A DNA stretch of 64,000 nt, taken from the NCBI GenBank assembly GCA_000244995.1, contig CM001438.1:3124090-3188089 (forward strand), read 5' to 3'. The translations under genes and the position numbers were made by a program. Numbering within the stretch: the first letter of the stretch is position 1; every line of letters starts with the position of its first letter. Positions 1 through 10,095 of this stretch are shown here, in pieces. The notes beneath the pieces are model-generated. The model did not search any database, was not told the DNA's origin, and saw only the letters and a program-made list of their open reading frames with translations. Source of the DNA: Burkholderiales bacterium JOSHI_001. Its GTDB lineage: Bacteria; Pseudomonadota; Gammaproteobacteria; Burkholderiales; Burkholderiaceae_C.

Positions 1-194
1 TCCACGAAGACGGTCTGGCCCAGTTGCTTCGTCAGTTCCGCGGCCACGGTGCGGGCCACGATCTCCGAGGTGCCACCCGGTGCGAAGGGCACGACGAAGC
101 GGATGCTCTGCCTGGGCCAGGAGGCTTGGGCGCGGGCCCAGGCGGGCAGCAGCAGGACAAGGCTGGCCAGGCAGGTGCGGCGGTTCAGGCTCAT
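1..194 (-). CDS. Bug-family TTT solute-binding receptor, N-terminal fragment (runs off the window)
   Basis: Translated from 194 on the minus strand, the frame gives a signal peptide (MSLNRRTCLASLVLLLPAWARAQA) cut after ARAQA, then SIRFVVPFAPGGTSEIVART. That PFxPGGxxDxxAR-like block is the hallmark start of Bug proteins, the periplasmic receptors of tripartite tricarboxylate transporters. A GGGAG ribosome site lies 8 bases before the ATG. Only about 64 residues are inside the window; a complete Bug protein has about 320. It is the last visible gene of the minus-strand catabolic operon and the second Bug receptor in it. No membrane components (TctA/TctB) are visible here. The ligand cannot be told from this fragment. 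Confidence 0.85.
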   Translation of the reverse strand, partial: MSLNRRTCLASLVLLLPAWARAQASWPRQSIRFVVPFAPGGTSEIVARTVAAELTKQLGQTVFV

Positions 195-259
195 GGTTTG
201 TCTCCCGGGAGGGTGGGTGGCGCCGGCCGTGCTTTGCGGCCGGTGTTCAGGCCTCCACT

Positions 260-1618
260 CTAAGCGCCCGCAGCCTTCATCTGGGCCAGCACCCGGTCCA
301 CCATCACCCCGCTCTGGCCCAGGTAGTGGGCCGGGTCCAGCATGCGTTCCAAGGCGGCACGGTCCACATGGCGGCTGATTTCCGGGTGCGCCGCCAGCAG
401 GTCCAGCAGCGGCACCTTGGTGGCCAGCGACTCGCGGCACAGGTCGTACACCAGGTCGTGGGCGTACTCGCGGCCGATGTGTTGGCCCAGGCCCATCATC
501 ACGGCCTCGCTCATCACCAGGCCGCCGGTCAGGTCGATGTTGCGGCGCATGGCCTCGGCATCCACCTGCAGGCCTTCCAGCACGGTGCGGGTCTGCTTCA
601 GGGCGCCCGCCAGCAGGCAGAAGGCCTCGGGCAGCACGATCCATTCGATCTGCCAGGGCCCGGTGCTGCGTTCGTGGTCGGCCACCATGGCGTCCATCAG
701 CGCGGCGGCGTGCTGGCGGATGACCGAGATGGCGCCATGCACGTAGGCGCTGGAGATGGGGTTGCGCTTCTGCGGCATGGTGCTGCTGCTGCCGCGGCCA
801 TGGTGGTAGGGCTCGTAGACCTCGCCCACCTCGGTCTGCATCATCAGCTTCACGTCCATGCTGACCTTGCCCAAGGTGCCGCCGATCAGGCCCAGCACCG
901 CCCCCACTTCCGCGATGTTGTCGCGGATGGTGTGCCAGGCGATCACCGGCTGCGCCAGGCCCAGTTCGGCGCACAGCCCCGCCTGGGTGTCCATGGCCCC
1001 GGTTTCCAGCGACGCCAAGGTGCCCGCCGCGCCGGCGAATTCACCCACCAGCACGCGGTCACGCAACTGGGCGATGCGCTCGCGGTGGCGCAGCACCGCG
1101 GCCAGGATGCCGGCCATCTTGTAGCCGAAGGTCACCGGAATGGCCTGCTGCAGGTTGCTGCGGCCGATCACCGGTGTCAGGCGGTGTTCCTGCGCCAGCT
1201 TCGCCAGCGCGTTGGCGATGGCGGCCAGTTCGTCATCCACCAGTTGCAGCGCCTGTCGGATCTGCAGCACGGTGGCGGTGTCGGTGATGTCCTGGGTGGT
1301 GGCGCCCCAGTGCACGTACTCGCCCAACTTGTCGCGGCAAAGCTGATTGATCTGCGTCACCACGCCCAGGATGGGGTAGCCGATGCGTTCGGTCTGCTGG
1401 CGCAGGCGCGCCATGTCGATCTGGTCCAGGTGGCAGTGGCTGACGATTTCATCGGCCGCTTCCTGTGGGATCAGGCCCAGCCGCGCCTGCACGATGGCCA
1501 GGGCGCGTTCGATGGCGATGTACTGCGCAGTGCGGTTCTCGTCGGACCACACCTGGCGCATGGCCTCGGTGGTGAAGATGCCCTGGAAGATGCTCGAATC
1601 GATGATGCTGGCGGCCAT
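260..1618 (-). CDS. Fumarase/aspartase-superfamily lyase (adenylosuccinate lyase / PcaB-like)
   Basis: 452 residues, normal for the superfamily. The signature GSSSTMPQKRNP is at about residues 277-287 and the upstream HWGATTQDITDT block at about 103-114. Both are the conserved active-site regions of argininosuccinate lyase, adenylosuccinate lyase and 3-carboxymuconate cycloisomerase (PcaB). These enzymes catalyse anti elimination of a fumarate-type product, or cycloisomerisation in PcaB. The gene is embedded with CaiB, dehydratase and PrpF genes and not with purine or protocatechuate genes, so a housekeeping PurB or PcaB role is unlikely. A side-pathway lyase acting on a carboxylated C4-C6 acid is the better inference. 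It starts 33 bases after the CaiB gene and is co-directional. The substrate is unknown. Confidence 0.85.
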   Translation of the reverse strand: MAASIIDSSIFQGIFTTEAMRQVWSDENRTAQYIAIERALAIVQARLGLIPQEAADEIVSHCHLDQIDMARLRQQTERIGYPILGVVTQINQLCRDKLGEYVHWGATTQDITDTATVLQIRQALQLVDDELAAIANALAKLAQEHRLTPVIGRSNLQQAIPVTFGYKMAGILAAVLRHRERIAQLRDRVLVGEFAGAAGTLASLETGAMDTQAGLCAELGLAQPVIAWHTIRDNIAEVGAVLGLIGGTLGKVSMDVKLMMQTEVGEVYEPYHHGRGSSSTMPQKRNPISSAYVHGAISVIRQHAAALMDAMVADHERSTGPWQIEWIVLPEAFCLLAGALKQTRTVLEGLQVDAEAMRRNIDLTGGLVMSEAVMMGLGQHIGREYAHDLVYDLCRESLATKVPLLDLLAAHPEISRHVDRAALERMLDPAHYLGQSGVMVDRVLAQMKAAGA

Positions 1619-1651
1619 GGTGATCGTGCGTTGGGGTGAAGGGGTGATGCG

Positions 1652-2845
1652 TCAGATGGCCTGCTCGGCGCGCAGCGCGGCGACCGCGGCAGCGTCCAGG
1701 CCCAGTTCGGCAAGTATGGCGTCGGTGTGCTGGCCCAGCGCCGGCACGGCGTCCAGCCGCGGGTCGCCGTCGTCCCAACTGCCCGGCGGCAGCAAGGTGG
1801 GCACCGGCCCGGCCGGGGTGTCCACCTGGCGCCAGCGGCCACGCGCGGCCAGTTGTTCGTGCTGCCACAGGCCGGCCACATCACGCAGTTCGGCGTTGGC
1901 GATCTGGGCCGCATCCAGGCGCTGCAGCACCTGCGCGGCCGTGAGGCCCGAGAAGGCCTGCACGATGAGCGCGCGCAGTTCATCGCGCGCGGCCACGCGC
2001 CTGGCGTTGCCGGCAAAGCGCGGGTCCTGTGCCAGGTCGGGCTGCTGCAGCACCTGGTCGCAAAACTGCTGCCATTCGCGTTCGTTCTGCAGGCCCAGCA
2101 TCACCGTCTTGCCGTCGCCCGAGGGAAAGGGCCCGTAGGGGTAGATGGTGGCGTGGGCCGCGCCGGCACGCGGCGGCGGCGCGGCGCCCTCGAAGGCGTA
2201 GTACAGCGGGTAGCCCATCCACTCGGCCATGGCCTCCAGCATGGACAGGTCGATGCGGCGGCCCCGCCCGTCCTGTTGGCGCTGCATCAGCGCCGCCAGG
2301 ATGTTGCTGTAGGCGTACATGCCGGCAGCGATGTCCGCGATGGATGGCCCGGCCTTGCAGGGCTGGTCCGGCGTGCCGGTGATGGAGACGAAGCCCGATT
2401 CAGCCTGGATCAGCAGGTCGTAGGCCTTCTTGTCGCGGAACGGGCCTGGCGCCTGCGGGTCGTCGCCATAGCCGGAGATGTCGCACACGATCAGGTCGGG
2501 CCGGCGGGTTTTCAGCGCGTCGAAGCCCAGGCCCAGCCGCGCCGCCGCGCCGGGGGCCAGGTTCTGCACCAGCACGTCGGCCTGCTCCACGATCAGGCGC
2601 TGCAACAGTTCGGCCGCACGCGGGTGCTTCAGGTCCAGGGTCAGGCTTTCCTTGCTGCGGTTGGTCCAGACGAAGTGCGAGGCCAGGCCGCGCACGCGCT
2701 GGTCGTAGCCGCGCGCGAAGTCGCCGGTGCCAGGGCGTTCCACCTTGATGACCCGCGCGCCCAGGTCAGCCAGCTGGCGGGTGGCGAAAGGTGCGGCGAT
2801 GGCGTGTTCCAGCGTCACCACGGTGACGCCCTTCAGGGCTTGCAT
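1652..2845 (-). CDS. CaiB/BaiF (class III) CoA-transferase
   Basis: 397 residues, the usual length. The N-terminus (GVTVVTLEHAIAAPFATRQL, then DLGARVIKVERPGTGD) is the CoA-binding start of family III CoA-transferases. TNRSKESLTLDLKHP and the Asp in SIADIAAGMYA (about D171, equivalent to the catalytic Asp169 of formyl-CoA transferase) are also present. The enzyme would move CoA from a donor such as succinyl-CoA to a carboxylic acid. Here it lies between an HTD2-type dehydratase and a fumarase-superfamily lyase, so it probably activates the acid imported by the neighbouring Bug receptor. Spacing of 21 bases to the dehydratase upstream and 33 bases to the lyase downstream argues for one transcript. 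Confidence 0.9.
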   Translation of the reverse strand: MQALKGVTVVTLEHAIAAPFATRQLADLGARVIKVERPGTGDFARGYDQRVRGLASHFVWTNRSKESLTLDLKHPRAAELLQRLIVEQADVLVQNLAPGAAARLGLGFDALKTRRPDLIVCDISGYGDDPQAPGPFRDKKAYDLLIQAESGFVSITGTPDQPCKAGPSIADIAAGMYAYSNILAALMQRQQDGRGRRIDLSMLEAMAEWMGYPLYYAFEGAAPPPRAGAAHATIYPYGPFPSGDGKTVMLGLQNEREWQQFCDQVLQQPDLAQDPRFAGNARRVAARDELRALIVQAFSGLTAAQVLQRLDAAQIANAELRDVAGLWQHEQLAARGRWRQVDTPAGPVPTLLPPGSWDDGDPRLDAVPALGQHTDAILAELGLDAAAVAALRAEQAI

Positions 2846-2866
2846 GTCGGTCTTCTCTCGGAAGGT

Positions 2867-3739
2867 TCAGTCGCGCAGCGTGGCCACGGCGTCCATGGTG
2901 AGCCACCCTTCATGGTCCTGCGCCCACAGCTTGACCGTGCGGCCATCGGCCTGCGGCGCGCCGTTCACCTGGAAGGGATGCAGGTCGAACGTAGGGCGTA
3001 CCGCCTTGAAGCGGAAGGCCGCCACCTCGCGGCCCGGCACGTGTCGGCGCAGCAGGTCCATCAGCAGCGTGGCGATGAGCGGGCCGTGCACGACCAGGCC
3101 GAGGTAGCCTTCCACCTCGGTGACGTAGCGGCGGTCGTAGTGGATGCGGTGGCCGTTGAAGGTGAGCGCGCTGTAGCGGAACAGCAGCACATCGTCCGGC
3201 ACGACCCGGCGTTGCCAGGCCGCGTCCGCGGGCGCGGCTTGGGGCGGCGGCTCGACATCGCCGGGCTTGCTCGCGTCGCGGTAGACGATGTCGTGAAACT
3301 CGACGATGGCCGGGTCGGCAGCGCCCTTGCAGCGCAGTTCATGCCGCACCTTCACGAACACCAGGGTCCCGCTGCGGCCCTGCTTCACCGTACCGTCGGC
3401 GATGGTGGAGCGGCGCTCCACCGCGTCGCCCAGGCGCACCGGCGCATGGAACTCGAACTGGCTGCCGGCCCACATGCGCCGCGGAAACGGTACCGGCGGC
3501 AGGAAACCGCCGCGCTTGGCGTGGCCATCAGGGCCGATTTCGCTTTGCGGGTGGCTGGGCAGGAAAAACAACCAGTGCCACAGCGGGAACAGCGGCAACC
3601 CGGGTTGCAGGTCCAGCGGCGGGTGGTCCAGGGTGGCGTTCAGCGAGCGCATCGGCGCGGCGGTGATCTCGTCGTGCAGGGTTTCGCCGCGGCCCACCCA
3701 GTCGGCCAGGTGGGACAAGTCGGTGGCGGTGTCGGCCAT
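2867..3739 (-). CDS. FAS1/HTD2-type double-hotdog dehydratase (mesaconyl-C4-CoA hydratase-like)
   Basis: 290 residues from the ATG at 3739 (protein start MADTATDLSHLADWVGRGE). An in-frame start further upstream at 3805 would overlap the preceding gene and is not preferred. The order N-terminal FAS1-like hotdog, the segment LPLFPLWHWLFFLP, then GPDGHAKRGGFLPP and a C-terminal hotdog with FNGHRIHYDRRYVT and GLVVHGPLIATLL is typical of the HTD2/MaoC-like family. That family includes 3-methylfumaryl (mesaconyl-C4)-CoA and itaconyl-CoA hydratases. The reaction expected is reversible hydration of an enoyl-CoA carrying an extra carboxylate. Its place directly before the CaiB transferase fits hydration of a CoA-activated unsaturated diacid. 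The exact substrate is inference. Confidence 0.85.
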   Translation of the reverse strand: MADTATDLSHLADWVGRGETLHDEITAAPMRSLNATLDHPPLDLQPGLPLFPLWHWLFFLPSHPQSEIGPDGHAKRGGFLPPVPFPRRMWAGSQFEFHAPVRLGDAVERRSTIADGTVKQGRSGTLVFVKVRHELRCKGAADPAIVEFHDIVYRDASKPGDVEPPPQAAPADAAWQRRVVPDDVLLFRYSALTFNGHRIHYDRRYVTEVEGYLGLVVHGPLIATLLMDLLRRHVPGREVAAFRFKAVRPTFDLHPFQVNGAPQADGRTVKLWAQDHEGWLTMDAVATLRD

Positions 3740-3762
3740 GGGCAGTGCTTCGGCAACAGGTG

Positions 3763-4731
3763 TCACTCGGCCGTGAGCTTCGCGCGCTGCACGACGTTCT
3801 TCCACTTGACCAGTTCCGACTTCACCAGCGCGCCCAGCTGTTCCGGTGTGCTGGTCTCCACGTCAGCGCCGTGGTCCTCGATGCGCTTGATGGTGTCCTT
3901 GTCGTTCAGCACCTGGTTCAGCGCCTTGTTCAGCTTTTCCACCACCGCCAGGGGTGTCTTGGCCGGGGCAAACAGGCCGTACCACTGCTGCACGTCCACG
4001 CCGTCCACACCGGCTTCCTTCAGCGTGGGCACGTCGGGCAGCAGGGGCGATCGCTTCGGGCCGGCCAGCGCCAGCGCCTTCAGCTTGCCGGCCTTCACAT
4101 GGGGCAGCGCGGTGAAGAAGCTGGGGAACATCAGCTGGGTCTGCCCACCGATGGTGTCGCTGACCGCCGGGGCCGAGCCCTTGTAGGGCACGCCCAGCAT
4201 CTCCACGCCGGCGTTCAGCTTGAACAGTTCGGCCGCGTAGTGCGGTGCGGTGCCGTTGCCGGCCGACGCATAGGAGAAGCGGTCGGGCTTGGCCTTGAGC
4301 TGGGCCACCAGATCGCGCACGTCCTTGAAGGGCGCGCCAGCGTAGGCCACCATCAGCGTGGGCGAATAACCCACCAGGCCCACCGGGGCGAAGTCGGCCG
4401 CCGGGTCGTAGCGCAGCTTCTGCAGCGCCGGGTTCATGGCGTGGGTGGCGATGTAGCCGAACATCAGCGTGTGGCCATCCGGCGCCGCGCGGGCCACGAA
4501 CTCACTGGCGATGGAGCCATTGGCACCGGCGCGGTTGTCGATGATCACGGTCTGCCCCAGCAGCGGACCCAACTTCTGCGCCACGGTGCGCGCCATGGCG
4601 TCGTTGCCGCCACCGGCCGCGGTGGGCACCACGATGGTGATGGTCTTGCTGGGGAAGGTCTGGGCAGCGGCAGGCGCGGCGGCCACGGCCAGAGCGGCCG
4701 CCGCCACGGCGGGGGCAATGAGATGCTTCAT
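3763..4731 (-). CDS. Bug-family TTT solute-binding receptor
   Basis: Starts at the ATG at 4731, preceded by a strong AAGGAG ribosome site ending 8 bases upstream. It gives 322 residues, the family's usual length. The signal peptide (MKHLIAPAVAAAALAVAAAP, cut after AAAQ) is followed by ITIVVPTAAGGGNDAMARTV, the Bug block, and later by PYKGSAPAVSDTIGGQ and GKLKALALAGPKR, conserved around the ligand pocket. It is a periplasmic receptor for a carboxylate. Oddly, the prpF frame upstream has no stop and runs in frame into this gene. The strong Shine-Dalgarno site and intact signal peptide argue that this receptor is nevertheless translated from its own start. Confidence 0.92.
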   Translation of the reverse strand: MKHLIAPAVAAAALAVAAAPAAAQTFPSKTITIVVPTAAGGGNDAMARTVAQKLGPLLGQTVIIDNRAGANGSIASEFVARAAPDGHTLMFGYIATHAMNPALQKLRYDPAADFAPVGLVGYSPTLMVAYAGAPFKDVRDLVAQLKAKPDRFSYASAGNGTAPHYAAELFKLNAGVEMLGVPYKGSAPAVSDTIGGQTQLMFPSFFTALPHVKAGKLKALALAGPKRSPLLPDVPTLKEAGVDGVDVQQWYGLFAPAKTPLAVVEKLNKALNQVLNDKDTIKRIEDHGADVETSTPEQLGALVKSELVKWKNVVQRAKLTAE

Positions 4732-5838
4732 GGGGTTGTCTCCTTCAATCGATGTCGGGGGTTTCGAGAACACGTAATGCGGTATGTGCAGGTCGCCCTG
4801 CAGGATTTTTCGGGCGGTGCGCACCAGCGCTGCACGTTCGATGCGTGCGTCTTCGCCCTGCCCGTTCAGCGCCACCTCCACGTCGATGCGGCCCTGCGGG
4901 TGCAGCACCGCGATGCCGTGCGCGCCAGCCGGCAGCGCGGGACCGCTGGCCACGGTGCCCGGCAACGCAAAGGCCGTGGCCACGCCGATGGCGCCGGTGA
5001 CCGCGTGTGACGCATGGCAGCGCCGCGGCGTGAAGTAGCGCGAGGTGATGCTGTAGGCGTCGTCGCCGCGGCTGGCGATCACCGGCTTGGGCACCACGCT
5101 GTCACGCACATCACCCAGGCCCATGCGTTCGCCCGCCGCGCAGCGAATGGCTTCGATGCGCGCCAGCAGCGCGCGGTCGGCGTCCAGGTCGGCGGGGGCT
5201 TCGCGGCCCGTGAGCCCCAGGTCCGCGGCGCGAAGAATGACCAGCGGCATGGCCGCGTCGATGCAGGTGAGCTCCAGGCCGTCGATGCGGTCGATGCGCT
5301 GGCCGGTGGGGAACAGGGACCCCGTCACCGAGCCCCAGGCGTCCAGGAAGTTCAGCCGGATCGGCGCGGCGGTGCCGGCCACCCCGTCGATGCCGGTGTG
5401 GCCGTCGTAGCTGACCCGGCCGCCCGGCGTGAGCACCGTGACATCGATGCGCGAACGCGTGTTCACGTTGAACACCCGCACCGTGGTTTCGCCGTCGCGC
5501 GCAGCCACCAGGCCTTGCTCGATGGCAAAGGGCGCCACGCCCGACAGCATGTTGCCGCAGTTGGGCCGCGTGTCCACCGACTTCTGGCCCACACCCACCT
5601 GCGCAAAGAGGTAGTCCACGTCGCAGCCGGGCTGCGCAGAGCGCGAGACGATGGCCACCTTGCTGGTGAGCGTGCTGCCGCCGCCCACGCCGTCCACCTG
5701 CAGCAGGTCGGACGCGCCGATGGCGCCGATCAGCACTTCGTCGCGGGCGGCCTCGTCGGCAGGCAGCCAGTCGCGCAGGAAGAAGGGGCCGCGCGAGGTG
5801 CCGGCTCGCATCAGGACGCAGGGAAGCACGAGTTGCAT
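4732..5838 (-). CDS. PrpF-family isomerase/tautomerase (aconitate or 4-oxalomesaconate type), stop codon missing
   Basis: About 369 residues before the downstream receptor begins; PrpF proteins usually have 350-400. The start MQLVLPCVLMRAGTSRGPFF is the standard PrpF opening, and the diaminopimelate-epimerase-like fold carries the cysteine motif TRPNCGNMLSG (C94). RRCHASHAVTGAIGVATAF and a C-terminus of RTARKILQGDLHIP complete the domain. Relatives isomerise methylaconitate (PrpF) or 4-oxalomesaconate (GalD) by proton shift. It is the first gene of the operon and divergent from a LysR regulator. The frame does not stop but continues into the Bug gene (see the entry for the joint frame). Substrate not determinable. 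Confidence 0.85.
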
Positions 5839-5918
5839 GCCGCCATGGTGGTCCGCAGCATTGCAAAAGTGAATTGCATGTTTAAGATGGATTGATCCGT
5901 TTTGAACATCAAACCACC
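5839..5918. promoter_or_regulatory. Divergent prpF/lysR control region with TTGCA repeats
   Basis: Eighty bases separate the prpF start (5838) from the LysR start (5919). They include two direct copies of ATTGCA at 5860-5865 and 5873-5878, 13 bases apart start to start. A third TTGCA lies at 5833-5837, overlapping the prpF start codon. LysR-type regulators usually bind in such a divergent gap and control both directions. The repeats are seen in the sequence; their role as the operator is inference. No clear -35/-10 pair stands out. Confidence 0.4.
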
Positions 5919-6839
5919 ATGGCCATCAATTTCGACCTGAACGACCTGCTGGCCTTTCGCGCCGTGGCCGAGCTGCGCAACTTCCGCAAGGCCGCCGAAT
6001 CGGTGCACCTGTCGCAGCCGGCCTTCAGCCGCCGCATCGACAAGCTGGAGGCCGCCCTTGGCGTGCGGCTGCTGGAACGCACCACGCGTCGCGTGAGCCT
6101 GACCACCGTGGGCCGGGACTTCGAGCGCAAGGTGCGAGAACTGCTGGACGACCTGGACACCACGCTGCTGGGCATCCGCGGCGTGGCGGCCACACGCATG
6201 GGCGAAGTCACCGTGGCCTGCGTGCCTTCGACGGTGGTGTATTACCTGTCGGAGGTGATCCGCCGCTACCACGCCATCAGCCCCAAGGTGCGGGTGAAGG
6301 TGTTCGACGCCAGTGCCAACGAGGTGCTGGCCGCGGTGGCCAGCGGGGAGGCCGACTTCGGCCTGAACTTCATGGGCGCGCAGGAGGGCGAGTTGGAGTT
6401 CAAGCCCCTGGTGGAAGAACGCTTCGTCGCCGCCTGCCGCCGCGACCACCCGCTGGCCAGGCACCGCCGCGTCAGCTGGGCCCAGCTGGCCGACCACGAC
6501 TTCATCTCGGTGGGCCGTGCCTCGGGCAACCGCCTGCTGCTGGACCAGGCCCTGGCCGGCGTGGCCCAGCGACCACAAAGCATGTACGAAACCCAGCACG
6601 TCACCACGCTGCTGGGCCTGGTGGAAGCCGGCCTGGGCGTGGCCGCGGTGCCGTCCATGGCCATGCCCGGTCGCGACCACCCGCTGCTGGTGAGCGTGCC
6701 CCTGGTGGACCCGGTGGTCACGCGCAAGGTGGGCTTGATCCGCCGCCGCGGCCGCGGCCTGTCGCCCGCCGCCCAACAGTTGTACGACCTGTTCGGGACC
6801 ATCAAGCGGGAACGGGCGCCCAAGACCACCTCGCATTGA
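5919..6839 (+). CDS. LysR-family transcriptional regulator
   Basis: 306 residues from the ATG at 5919. An in-frame TTG at 5892 is possible but less likely. The winged helix-turn-helix is at the N-terminus (DLLAFRAVAELRNFRKAAES, then LSQPAFSRRIDKLEAALGVR and LLERTTRRVSLTTVG). A LysR substrate-binding domain follows, with EADFGLNFMGAQEGELEFKP and a C-terminal RKVGLIRRRGRGLSPAA. It is divergent from the prpF operon with an 80-base gap, the classic arrangement for a LysR protein that activates its neighbour when it binds a pathway intermediate. The porin downstream on the same strand may belong to the same regulon. Confidence 0.93.
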   Translation: MAINFDLNDLLAFRAVAELRNFRKAAESVHLSQPAFSRRIDKLEAALGVRLLERTTRRVSLTTVGRDFERKVRELLDDLDTTLLGIRGVAATRMGEVTVACVPSTVVYYLSEVIRRYHAISPKVRVKVFDASANEVLAAVASGEADFGLNFMGAQEGELEFKPLVEERFVAACRRDHPLARHRRVSWAQLADHDFISVGRASGNRLLLDQALAGVAQRPQSMYETQHVTTLLGLVEAGLGVAAVPSMAMPGRDHPLLVSVPLVDPVVTRKVGLIRRRGRGLSPAAQQLYDLFGTIKRERAPKTTSH

Positions 6840-6973
6840 TGCGCCGAACGGATCAATACATTCCGATTCAGCAATTCACACGCTGAGCGCTGCTGCGCAC
6901 CATCCCTGTCCTGACCGAAGCGCAGGCGCCCGCCCGGGCGCGGTCGCACCACAGGACATCAAGGAGACAGCAG

Positions 6974-8050
6974 ATGAAGGTATTCAAGTTCGCCGTGCTG
7001 TGCACGGGCAGCGCCCTGGCGGCGGGCGTGCAGGCGCAGACCACGGTCACCCTGTCGGGCATCGTGGACCTGGCGGCGCGCCAGGTCAGCAACCAGGGCG
7101 TGGGCTCGGCAAAGTCGCTGGTCAGTGGCTCCAATGCCACCAGCCGCCTCATCTTCAGCGGACGCGAGGACCTGGGCACGGATCTCTACGCCGCCTTCCA
7201 CCTGGAACACGGCCTGCTGGCCGACACCGGCACCCAGGCCACGGCCGACAAGTTCTTCGACCGGCGCTCCACGGTGAGCCTGGGCTCCAAGACCTGGGGC
7301 GAATTGCGCCTGGGCCGGGACTTCGTGGCCCCGTACACCAACTGGAGCCGCTACGACCCCTTCGCCTACGTGGGCGCGGCGCGCACCGCCAACCTGGTGT
7401 CGGCCACACCCAACGGACCCATCCGCGCGGCCTTCGGCAGCAACGCCAACACCACCGTGCGCTCGGACAACTTGCTGCAGTGGCTGGCGCCCAGCGGCTG
7501 GGGCGGCTTCGAGGGCGGCCTGATGCTGGCCGCCAGCGAAGGCGGCGCGGTGGCGTCCGGGCAGGCCAAGCTGGCCGGCGCCCGCGTGGGCTACGACGCC
7601 AAGGTGTGGAGCCTCTCCGCGGCCACCGCCACCTCGCAGAACAGCCAGACCACGGCCGGCAAGTTCAAGGACACGGCCATCGGCGGCACGGTGGACCTGG
7701 CGCCGGTGCGCCTGTCCGCTGCCTGGCGCGAATTCAAGTACGACCAGGCCAAGCAGACCCTGCTGCTGCTGGGCGCGGTGGCCAGCTTCGGCCAGCACGA
7801 GGTGAAGGCCTCATGGACGAAGGCGAACATGCAGGGCCGCGTGGGCGCCACCTCCATCGACGCCAACGACGCCAGCCAGATCGGCCTGGGCTATGTGTAC
7901 AACCTGTCCAAGCGCACCGCGCTGTACGGCACGCTGGCGCGGGTGTCCAACGACGGCGCGGCGCGTTTCGTCATCACCGACGGCCCGGCCGGCATGGCGG
8001 GCGGCGGCACGTCCAAGGGTTTCGAGTTCGGCGTGCGGCACCGGTTCTGA
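6974..8050 (+). CDS. Outer-membrane general porin (Burkholderiales Gram-negative porin family)
   Basis: 358 residues with a signal peptide cut after AAGVQA. The mature start QTTVTLSGIVDLAARQVSNQ is typical of Burkholderiales 16-strand porins, as is SRLIFSGREDLGTDLYAAFH. The chain ends in a phenylalanine (FGVRHRF), the C-terminal signal read by the BAM machinery. An AAGGAG site lies about 8 bases before the ATG. The gene sits 134 bases behind the LysR gene and beside a Bug-containing catabolic operon. It may therefore admit the substrate of that pathway across the outer membrane; this is inference from position. Confidence 0.92.
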   Translation: MKVFKFAVLCTGSALAAGVQAQTTVTLSGIVDLAARQVSNQGVGSAKSLVSGSNATSRLIFSGREDLGTDLYAAFHLEHGLLADTGTQATADKFFDRRSTVSLGSKTWGELRLGRDFVAPYTNWSRYDPFAYVGAARTANLVSATPNGPIRAAFGSNANTTVRSDNLLQWLAPSGWGGFEGGLMLAASEGGAVASGQAKLAGARVGYDAKVWSLSAATATSQNSQTTAGKFKDTAIGGTVDLAPVRLSAAWREFKYDQAKQTLLLLGAVASFGQHEVKASWTKANMQGRVGATSIDANDASQIGLGYVYNLSKRTALYGTLARVSNDGAARFVITDGPAGMAGGGTSKGFEFGVRHRF

Positions 8051-8076
8051 TCCGGCCCCGCAGCCCGGGCGCAGGC

Positions 8077-10068
<1,992 letters not shown>

Positions 10069-10095
10069 CTAGGGTCCGCCCCCGGCGGGCCGCGC

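Larger units (their letters stand above)
3763..5838 (-). other. Uninterrupted prpF-Bug reading frame without a separating stop
   Basis: A single open frame of 691 codons covers both the PrpF-like enzyme (about 369 residues) and the Bug receptor. An automatic caller would report one fusion protein. The joint reads VFSKPPTSIEGDNP followed by the receptor's signal peptide. That is a poor linker, because a Sec signal would be buried inside a cytosolic enzyme. The plus strand has five consecutive G at 4757-4761. One additional base there would give the minus-strand frame an ending of SKPPDID then TGA, exactly abutting the AAGGAG site. A one-base deletion in the genome or the assembly is therefore the simplest explanation. 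Confidence 0.8.

Noticed and set aside
80-1639. Plus-strand open frame of about 519 codons over the lyase gene
   Set aside because: The minus strand here carries a protein with the fumarase-superfamily signature; the plus translation is only His/Gln/Val-rich filler.
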